Shown piece by piece: positions 1 through 4,422 of a stretch of DNA of 8,709 bases. A program made the position numbers and the translations under genes. The DNA is from Pseudomonadota bacterium (GTDB lineage: Bacteria > Pseudomonadota > Alphaproteobacteria > Rhizobiales > Xanthobacteraceae), in assembly GCA_023390695.1 (NCBI GenBank), contig JAEWCJ010000298.1:1-8709 (forward strand), written 5' to 3'. Position 1 is the first letter of the stretch. Each line of letters begins with the position of its first letter. Below the pieces are notes generated by a model. That model had not been told where the DNA came from, made no database searches, and saw only the letters and a program-made list of their open reading frames with translations.

Positions 1-1
1 G

Positions 2-1177
2 CGCAAGGCGAAGAGCTCGAACCCGCTGTTCCTGCTCGACGAGATCGACAAGATGGGCGCCGATTTCCGCGGCGATCCGTCCTCGGCGCTGCTCGAGGTG
101 CTCGATCCCGATCAGAACGCCACGTTCGCCGATCACTATCTCGAGGTCGATTACGATCTCTCCAACGTGATGTTCATCACGACCGCGAATACGCTGAATA
201 TTCCCGGCCCGCTGATGGACCGCATGGAGATCATCCGCATCGCCGGCTACACCGAGGACGAGAAGGTCCAGATCGCGCGCAAGCACCTGATCCCGCATGC
301 GATCAGCAAGCATGGCCTTGAGTCCAAGGAGTGGTCGATCACCGACGAGGCGCTGCTCACCATGATCCGCCGTTACACGCGGGAAGCCGGTGTGCGCAAC
401 CTCGAACGCGAAGTGTCAACGCTGATCCGCAAGGCGGTGAAGGAGTTGATGACCTCGAAGAAGAAGACGGTGAAGGTGGAGGCGTCGAGCCTCTCCGATT
501 ATCTCGGCGTGCCCAAATTCCGGTACGGCGAGATCGAGCAGGAGGACCAGGTCGGCGTGGTCACCGGTCTCGCGTGGACCGATGTGGGCGGCGAGCTGCT
601 CACCATCGAAGGCGCGATGATGCCCGGCAAGGGCAAGATGACCGTCACCGGCAACCTGCGTGACGTCATGAAGGAATCGATCTCGGCGGCGGCCTCTTAT
701 GTCCGCTCGCGGTCGATCGCCTTCGGCATCGAGCCGCCGCTGTTCGACAAGCGCGACATCCACGTGCACGTGCCGGAAGGCGCGACGCCCAAGGACGGCC
801 CCTCGGCCGGCGTCGCCATGGTCACGGCGATCGTGTCGGTGATGACCGGCATTCCGGTCCGCCGCGACGTCGCCATGACCGGCGAGATCACCTTGCGCGG
901 ACGCGTGCTGCCGATCGGCGGGCTCAAGGAGAAGCTGCTGGCGGCCTTGCGCGGCGGCATCAAGACCGTGTTGATCCCGGAGGAGAATGCGAAGGACCTC
1001 GCGGACATCTCCGAGAACGTGAAGAGCGGTCTCGATATCGTGCCGGTCTCGCGCATGGACGAGGTGCTGGAGCGCGCGCTGGTGCGCAAGCCCGAGGCGA
1101 TCCAGTGGGAGGAGACTCCGGCCAAATCCGCGGAAGCTCCGGTCGAGGAGGATTCGTCCGGCCTGACCGCCCATTAA
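2..1177 (+). CDS. lon: ATP-dependent Lon protease, C-terminal part (5' end outside window)
   Basis: This is the C-terminal 391 residues of Lon, the cytosolic AAA+ serine protease that unfolds and degrades misfolded and regulatory proteins. The frame is open from base 2, so the N-terminal domain and Walker A lie to the left. Visible in order: the Walker B block ([10 protein letters not shown], codons from about 29), the sensor-1 region (TTANTLN), a sensor-2-like GVRNLERE, then the protease domain. The catalytic Ser is in KDGPSAG (codon 803-805) and the catalytic Lys is the second lysine of GGLKEK (codon 932-934), by alignment to E. coli S679/K722. The protein ends in an acidic, Ala/Pro/Glu-rich tail of about 25 residues beyond the conserved domain. 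A strong terminator follows 25 bp after the stop. Nothing looks damaged. Confidence 0.97.
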   Translation, partial: RKAKSSNPLFLLDEIDKMGADFRGDPSSALLEVLDPDQNATFADHYLEVDYDLSNVMFITTANTLNIPGPLMDRMEIIRIAGYTEDEKVQIARKHLIPHAISKHGLESKEWSITDEALLTMIRRYTREAGVRNLEREVSTLIRKAVKELMTSKKKTVKVEASSLSDYLGVPKFRYGEIEQEDQVGVVTGLAWTDVGGELLTIEGAMMPGKGKMTVTGNLRDVMKESISAAASYVRSRSIAFGIEPPLFDKRDIHVHVPEGATPKDGPSAGVAMVTAIVSVMTGIPVRRDVAMTGEITLRGRVLPIGGLKEKLLAALRGGIKTVLIPEENAKDLADISENVKSGLDIVPVSRMDEVLERALVRKPEAIQWEETPAKSAEAPVEEDSSGLTAH

Positions 1178-1202
1178 GGGCGGCCTCGCTCGCGAAAACA
1201 AT

Positions 1203-1237
1203 AAACGGCGGCGCTATTGGCGCCGCCGTTTGCTTTT
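1203..1237 (+). terminator. Rho-independent terminator of lon
   Basis: A perfect 12-bp stem (AAACGGCGGCGC, 1203-1214, pairing with 1220-1231) closes a 5-nt loop and is followed by a T-rich tract (TGCTTTT). It starts 25 bp after the lon stop and separates lon from the tRNA-Val promoter. Confidence 0.9.
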
Positions 1238-1271
1238 GATGAACCTTGCAGTTTTATTTCCGTCTTTGGGC

Positions 1272-1299
1272 TTGTCGCCGACCGGGGTGAGGCAATAAG
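1272..1299 (+). promoter_or_regulatory. Possible sigma-70 promoter of tRNA-Val
   Basis: TTGTCG (1272-1277) and AATAAG (1294-1299) are 16 bp apart, each matching four of six consensus bases. A start near 1306 would put the tRNA 5' end a few bases downstream. The lon terminator upstream makes a separate promoter necessary, but the motif match alone is modest. Confidence 0.4.
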
Positions 1300-1310
1300 A
1301 AGACAGCACC

Positions 1311-1386
1311 GGGCGGTTAGCTCAGCTGGTAGAGCATCTCGTTTACACCGAGAGGGTCGGCGGTTCGATCCCGTCACCGCCCACCA
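1311..1386 (+). tRNA. tRNA-Val (anticodon TAC)
   Basis: This is a full 76-nt cloverleaf with CCA encoded. The acceptor arm GGGCGGT (1311-1317) pairs with ACCGCCC (1376-1382), followed by A and CCA. The D arm contains AGCTCAGCTGGTAGAGC. The anticodon stem TCTCG/CGAGA closes a 7-nt loop TTTACAC with anticodon TAC at 1344-1346, reading GUA and probably other Val codons by wobble. The T loop is GGTTCGATCCC. No clear U-tract terminator follows. I found no second copy of its 3' end in the window, so there is no sign of a tRNA-borne att site here. Confidence 0.97.
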
Positions 1387-1965
1387 TTTTCCCGATCCCT
1401 TTGAATTTGCTCTCTTCAAAAATGACGCGCACGCGGCCAAGGCCACCGTCCGCGTCACTTGATAGTCTGCGGTGCCGGATTTGCAGTCGCGGCAATGCCG
1501 GATGATGCGGCATTCCGGAAATCGCATCCGGCAATCGACAGGATGCGTCGAAATGCACTTGGCCGTCGATTGACTTGGTCGCGCGTCGATTGTCGGCTCT
1601 TTGCCATCGGCCCTGCCAGCGCTGTCGCAGCAACTCTCCGCATCATGTGGATGAGATCGAAGCGCGTTCTCTTGAGTGTGCCGACGCTAGCAGCCATGCC
1701 GCAATCGCGCTTTTGTCGGAAAAACGGAATAAAAAAAACGGATGGACATGTGCGTGCAATCCGGCGGCGTTCTGCAACGCGTCTGGCGATGCGACTGCCA
1801 AAAGAATGAAACGTCAGTCGCTCGGCGAGCGCTTCACGCCGGATCTCTTCGGGATCGAAAGTCGCAATTGTAACGAAATCGCAGCAAATACGCAGATCAA
1901 CAGCCACATAACCTCTGATGCCGAATTATTTCCAATGATGTGCTTGTTGTTTCCAATTAGTCGAA

Positions 1966-1992
1966 GCAGAATTCATGCATCATGAATTTTGC
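1966..1992. repeat. Interrupted palindrome, candidate operator
   Basis: AATTCATG and CATGAATT flank a 3-nt centre (1970-1988). Beyond one mismatch, GCA (1966-1968) pairs with TGC (1990-1992), making a 27-nt two-fold symmetric site. It overlaps the possible -35 element of the downstream gene, a placement that suits a repressor site. The symmetry is seen directly; an operator role is inference. Confidence 0.4.
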
Positions 1993-2019
1993 AAATGCCC
2001 GGCATCAACTTTCTGTAAT
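1989..2019 (+). promoter_or_regulatory. Weak candidate promoter for the RPENPPG repeat gene
   Basis: TTGCAA (1989-1994) and TGTAAT (2014-2019) resemble -35 and -10 elements, but the spacer is 19 bp, longer than ideal. The spacer contains the small palindrome ATGCCCGGCAT (1995-2005). It would leave a leader of about 140 nt before the start at 2164. Confidence 0.25.
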
Positions 2020-2151
2020 CGCACCGTCTCCAAGTCGCAAACGACAATTGACGCACATAGCTCTCCGCTCAGCCGAGCTGCTTCTTGATGCTCGAGTTGC
2101 AGGCGAGGCGTGAAGGCGCTTGGCTCTCGTTCCGATGCGGGCCGGCGCATT

Positions 2152-2155
2152 GGAG
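2152..2155 (+). promoter_or_regulatory. Ribosome binding site that fixes the start at 2164
   Basis: GGAG lies 8 nt before ATG 2164. The frame also opens at a GTG at 2110, but that start lacks a comparable site and would put 18 charged residues in front of a clean signal peptide. Confidence 0.7.
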
Positions 2156-2163
2156 AACAAGAC

Positions 2164-2448
2164 ATGGTCAGGAAAGCTCGCATAGCTTTGGTCGCTTCGG
2201 CACTTGGACTGCTCGCCATGGTAAGTTCCACCCCCGTGCTTGCTCAGACGAGACCGGAAAATCCTCCCGGCATGAGACCGGAAAATCCCCCAGGGATGCG
2301 CCCTGAAAATCCTCCGGGCATGCGCCCGGAGAATCCTCCGGGCATGCGTCCGGAAAATCCGCCTGGTGCGCGCCCTGAAAATCCGCCCGGCGCGCGGCCG
2401 GAAAATCCTCCGGGAGCTCGGCCGGAAAATCCTCCCGGCCAGAAGTAA
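2164..2448 (+). CDS. Exported octapeptide-repeat protein, (RPENPPGx)8
   Basis: I do not recognise a named family for this 94-residue protein. Residues 1-27 form a Sec-type signal peptide: MVRKAR, a hydrophobic core, then a likely cleavage after VLA. The rest is eight back-to-back units of RPENPPG plus one spacer residue (residues 29-92), then QK. The spacer preceding each unit is T, then M four times, then A three times. The seven core positions are identical in all eight units, while the codons differ often (Arg as aga, cgc, cgt, cgg; Pro as cct, ccc, cca, ccg), so the peptide itself is being preserved. Each unit carries one Arg and one Glu and three Pro, which suggests an extended, disordered, charge-balanced chain in the periplasm or outside the cell. 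A DUF4344 putative metallopeptidase follows 102 bp downstream on the same strand. Function is unknown; a structural or binding role is only a guess. Confidence 0.8.
   Translation: MVRKARIALVASALGLLAMVSSTPVLAQTRPENPPGMRPENPPGMRPENPPGMRPENPPGMRPENPPGARPENPPGARPENPPGARPENPPGQK
2248..2439 (+). repeat. Eight tandem 24-bp coding repeats
   Basis: Eight units of 24 bp encode [T/M/A]RPENPPG. The units are not identical as DNA: third positions of Arg, Pro, Glu and Gly codons vary, whereas the encoded core never does. The 24-bp period is also why long open frames appear on the opposite strand here. Confidence 0.95.
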
Positions 2449-2467
2449 TGCCATTGACGCTTCGCGT

Positions 2468-2500
2468 TATTGCGGCCGGGCCTTGTGCTCGGCCGCAATA
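2468..2500 (+). other. Intercistronic hairpin without U tract
   Basis: An 11-bp perfect stem (TATTGCGGCCG with CGGCCGCAATA) extends inward by three pairs, one of them G-U, around a 5-nt loop. It starts 20 nt after the repeat-protein stop. No T run follows (GGCCGTGG), so it is not a classical intrinsic terminator. It may stabilise the upstream transcript's 3' end or weaken read-through into the metallopeptidase gene. Confidence 0.7.
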
Positions 2501-2550
2501 GGCCGTGGCGAATCTGGATGGACATCGACGGGATCGAGGAGAGCTGCGCC

Positions 2551-3513
2551 ATGACACAGGGGATCAGGACCGGCCTTGCCGTGATTGCGTTTGCAATTGG
2601 CCTTTCGGGTTTTTCTTTTTCCGCTTCTGCGGCCTATGAGCCGATCCCGCCCGAAAAGCTGAAGACCAATCAGTTCGACATTGCGTATGTCGAACCGAAA
2701 AATCCGGCACACCGGCCGATCTACGAGATGCTGAAAGAGCAGCGCATCCTGGAGAAGTTTCAGGGGTTTCTGGCGCCCTTGAAACTTCCGATCAGGATCA
2801 CGTTGAAGGTTGAAGGCTGCGACGGCGTGGTCAATGCAACCTTCTGGAATGACGCCATCACGGTCTGTTACGAATATTTCGAGTATATCTGGAACCAGAC
2901 GCCGAAGATGGCGACGCGGGGATTATCGCCCCGGGACGCGATGATTGGTCCGACGGTCGATGTCTTCCTGCACGAGGCCGGACACGCGGTGCTGGAAGTT
3001 CTCGACATTCCGTTCTTCGGCCGTGAAGAGGAGGTCGCGGATTATTTCGCCACCTATATCCTGCTGCAATTCTGCAAGGAGGATGCGAGGCGGTTGATCC
3101 TGGGTGCGTCTTTCATCAGCGGCCGGGAAGCGATGGAAGAGCAGGGGAAGGCGCCGGAATTGCGACTCCTGGCTGCCACTCATTCGCTGCCGGCGCAGCG
3201 CCACTTCAATCGCTGGTGCATGGCCTATGGCGCGGATCCCGTTTTGTTCGGCGATGCGATCAGCTTCGGCATGCTGCCCGAAAGCCGGGCGAAGCATTGC
3301 CGTTACGAATACCAAACCAATCAATACGCGTTCAGGAAGCTGATATCGCCGTACATCGACGAGGACATGAAGCAGAAAGTGCTGGCCCAGAAGTGGTTCC
3401 AGTTCGAAACGCCGGTGGCCGCCACGTTCACGGACATGCCGTCGGCGACGGCGACGATCGAAGCGGAAGAGCCCGCCAAGGCATTCAGACCCTTTGGAAA
3501 CAGGGCGCGCTGA
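2551..3513 (+). CDS. DUF4344-type putative zinc metallopeptidase, exported
   Basis: This is a 320-residue protein. The start at 2551 is chosen because GAGGAG lies at 2536-2541, 9 nt upstream, and because it gives a clean signal peptide (residues 1-27, likely cleaved after SASA); an upstream in-frame ATG at 2518 is less suitable. The zinc motif HEAGH is at residues 141-145. It is followed by LEVLDIPFFGREEEVADYF, where the acidic GREEEVAD segment (157-164) probably supplies the third ligand, as in the DUF4344 putative metallopeptidase family. Before it, cysteines at 90 and 106 bracket a segment (CDGVVNATFW..ITVCYEYFEY) typical of that family; Cys 175, 223 and 250 follow, so disulfides are plausible in the periplasm. 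The substrate is unknown. The repeat protein upstream is a possible partner or co-transcribed neighbour. The tail (about 289-320) is low-complexity Ala/Thr/Glu. Confidence 0.88.
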   Translation: MTQGIRTGLAVIAFAIGLSGFSFSASAAYEPIPPEKLKTNQFDIAYVEPKNPAHRPIYEMLKEQRILEKFQGFLAPLKLPIRITLKVEGCDGVVNATFWNDAITVCYEYFEYIWNQTPKMATRGLSPRDAMIGPTVDVFLHEAGHAVLEVLDIPFFGREEEVADYFATYILLQFCKEDARRLILGASFISGREAMEEQGKAPELRLLAATHSLPAQRHFNRWCMAYGADPVLFGDAISFGMLPESRAKHCRYEYQTNQYAFRKLISPYIDEDMKQKVLAQKWFQFETPVAATFTDMPSATATIEAEEPAKAFRPFGNRAR

Positions 3514-3566
3514 CAAGCGCCAGGCTCTGCCTTGTCGTTACATTGTCAAGGAAGCGACGTTGTCAA

Positions 3567-3606
3567 CGAAACGCGCCGACACGCATAAGCGTATCGGCGC
3601 GTTTCG
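3567..3606. terminator. Probable bidirectional terminator between convergent genes
   Basis: A perfect 13-bp stem (CGAAACGCGCCGA, 3567-3579, with 3594-3606) extends past one C-A mismatch by four further pairs around an ATAA tetraloop. It sits 53 bp after the metallopeptidase stop and 44 bp after the HU stop read on the other strand. The U tract is short on both sides (GTTTCG), so termination strength is less certain than the fold. Confidence 0.7.
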
Positions 3607-3650
3607 AATGTCAGAAGACCGTTGCGTGCGCTGACGCGCAGGACGGCTCG

Positions 3651-3953
3651 TCAGATGGCTTCCTTCAGCTCCTTGGCCGGCCGGAATGCCACCTTCTTGG
3701 ATGCCTTGATCTCGATCTGCTCGCCCGTTGCGGGGTTGCGGCCAACGCGGGCGGCCCGCTTGCGGACCTGCAGGATGCCAAGGCCGCCGAGGCGGATGCG
3801 GTCGCCCTGCTTGAGGTGGTTGGTAATCGAATCCACCAGGCCGCCGAGAATCGCCTCGCTTTGCTTCTTGGACAGCTGATGCTCTTCAGCCAGCTGCGCC
3901 GCGAGATGCTTCAAAGTAACGGTGGGAGCTGTCGCCGGCTTCTTGTCAGCCAT
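3651..3953 (-). CDS. HU family DNA-binding protein
   Basis: This 100-residue HU/IHF-fold nucleoid protein binds and bends DNA with little sequence preference. The N-terminus (MADKKPATAPT) is a Lys/Ala/Pro extension of about 10 residues before the helix region (LKHLAAQLAEEHQLSKKQSE). The beta-arm carries RNPATGE at 72-78, with the DNA-intercalating proline. The C-terminus KKVAFRPAKELKEAI is typical. The core motif usually written GFGxF reads GLGIL (57-61), so both aromatic residues are replaced. I recall this variant as a normal HU lineage of Bradyrhizobium relatives, so it is probably not damage. The start is secured by a strong AAGGAGG (3961-3967 on the complement), 7 nt before ATG. It faces the metallopeptidase gene across a hairpin and follows tRNA-Asp on the same strand. 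It is not in the lon-hupB tandem order seen in many proteobacteria. Confidence 0.95.
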   Translation of the reverse strand: MADKKPATAPTVTLKHLAAQLAEEHQLSKKQSEAILGGLVDSITNHLKQGDRIRLGGLGILQVRKRAARVGRNPATGEQIEIKASKKVAFRPAKELKEAI

Positions 3954-4077
3954 AGGGGGACCTCCTTGTCATCAAGCGGCGTTACGAAAATCCACAGAAT
4001 GTGGCGTTTAGACGATTCTGAGGCCCGCGAAAATGGGCTTTCCGTGCAAGGATACGGGGTTTTTGGCGCTTTTGGTG

Positions 4078-4100
4078 AAAAAAGGTTGCATTTCGCAACC
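4078..4100 (-). terminator. Rho-independent terminator of tRNA-Asp
   Basis: Read on the - strand, GGTTGC, loop GAAAT and GCAACC are followed at once by six T residues. It lies 65 nt past the tRNA 3' end and about 125 bp before the HU start, so tRNA-Asp and HU should be separate transcripts and HU needs a promoter within 3968-4077. I see no good -35/-10 pair there. Confidence 0.85.
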
Positions 4101-4165
4101 GGCTGCACCGGAACGGGTGACCAGCGGCCAGCCGGGCGGACTGCTTAAATTTTAGGGAAATGGCA

Positions 4166-4242
<77 letters not shown>

Positions 4243-4259
4243 ATGCAGGGAGTAGCGCG

Positions 4260-4288
4260 GACTTAAATGCCGCACTCGCTCAAGTCAA
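4260..4288 (-). promoter_or_regulatory. Probable promoter of tRNA-Asp
   Basis: On the - strand, TTGACT (4283-4288) and TAAGTC (4260-4265) are 17 bp apart. The -35 is strong and the -10 is weak. The GC-rich stretch between the -10 and the tRNA (CGCGCTACTCCC) may act as a discriminator, as at growth-rate-controlled stable RNA promoters; that last point is inference. Confidence 0.5.
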
Positions 4289-4325
4289 CTGGTTTGGTGC
4301 GGCGTCCACCAGGGCGCGGCATTTA
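4264..4325. repeat. Inverted repeats flanking the tRNA-Asp promoter
   Basis: TAAATGCCGC (4264-4273) is matched by GCGGCATTTA (4316-4325), a perfect 10-bp pair 42 bp apart. Nested within, GCCGCAC (4269-4275) pairs with GTGCGGC (4297-4303). The left arms touch the -10 region, so the site could be regulatory, but chance in GC-rich DNA cannot be excluded. Confidence 0.4.
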
Positions 4326-4382
4326 TGGCGCTTGCCAGCAAAAGTTCATTACAGAATTATGACACTGCGCGCCGATCCTACC

Positions 4383-4404
4383 CCGGACCGTCCGGACTGT
4401 CCGG
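4383..4404. promoter_or_regulatory. Two overlapping CCGGACnGTCCGG palindromes, candidate operator
   Basis: CCGGAC-C-GTCCGG (4383-4395) and CCGGAC-T-GTCCGG (4392-4404) overlap by four bases, giving a 9-bp period. They end 18 bp before the annotated start of the membrane transferase. The array could be a repressor site or could fold in the mRNA leader and limit translation; neither is shown. Confidence 0.4.
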
Positions 4405-4422
4405 CGCAGATATGCGTCGGTC

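Larger units (their letters stand above)
1387..2163. other. Gene-free stretch of about 780 bp between tRNA-Val and the repeat protein
   Basis: I see no convincing gene here. Open frames exist on both strands (for example 1459-1809 + and 1455-1907 -), but they have mixed composition, no clear ribosome site and no recognisable family. What it does hold is a cluster of short inverted repeats around 1495-1546 (TGCCGGATG with CATCCGGCA, plus competing ATGCCG/CGGCAT and GCATCC/GGATGC pairs). There is also an A-rich patch at 1718-1742 with the 9-mer AAAAACGGA twice, TTTCCAAT twice at 21-bp spacing (1929 and 1950), a 27-nt interrupted palindrome (1966-1992), and a possible promoter before the next gene. 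The part from about 1700 to 2060 looks more AT-rich than the flanking genes. Confidence 0.6.

Noticed and set aside
416..1201. 261-residue - strand frame opposite lon, rich in His and Arg
   Set aside because: Typical antisense shadow of a GC-rich gene; the lon frame has all family motifs.
1311..1386. tRNA-Val as an integration site
   Set aside because: No direct repeat of the tRNA 3' end and no integrase gene found within the window.
1742..1873. A 43-codon + strand frame starting MDMCVQSGGVLQ, with three cysteines
   Set aside because: No ribosome binding site (only an A-rich run upstream), no recognised family, and several other equally open frames overlap it. A conserved small protein cannot be excluded without comparison to relatives.
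1455..1907. 150-residue - strand frame in the gene-free stretch
   Set aside because: Composition is mixed and family-free, no ribosome site is seen, and its end runs close to the tRNA-Val 3' flank.
2168..2557. Long open frames on the - strand across the repeat gene (also 2005-2454 and 2244-2552), with repetitive translations such as PGGFSGR
   Set aside because: They are shadows of the 24-bp repeat: a period divisible by three keeps all frames open. They lack signal peptides or ribosome sites, and the silent codon variation fits only the + frame.
3968..4077. HU promoter on the - strand, for example around TTGCAC near 4045-4050
   Set aside because: No -10-like hexamer at acceptable spacing; I could not place it with any confidence.
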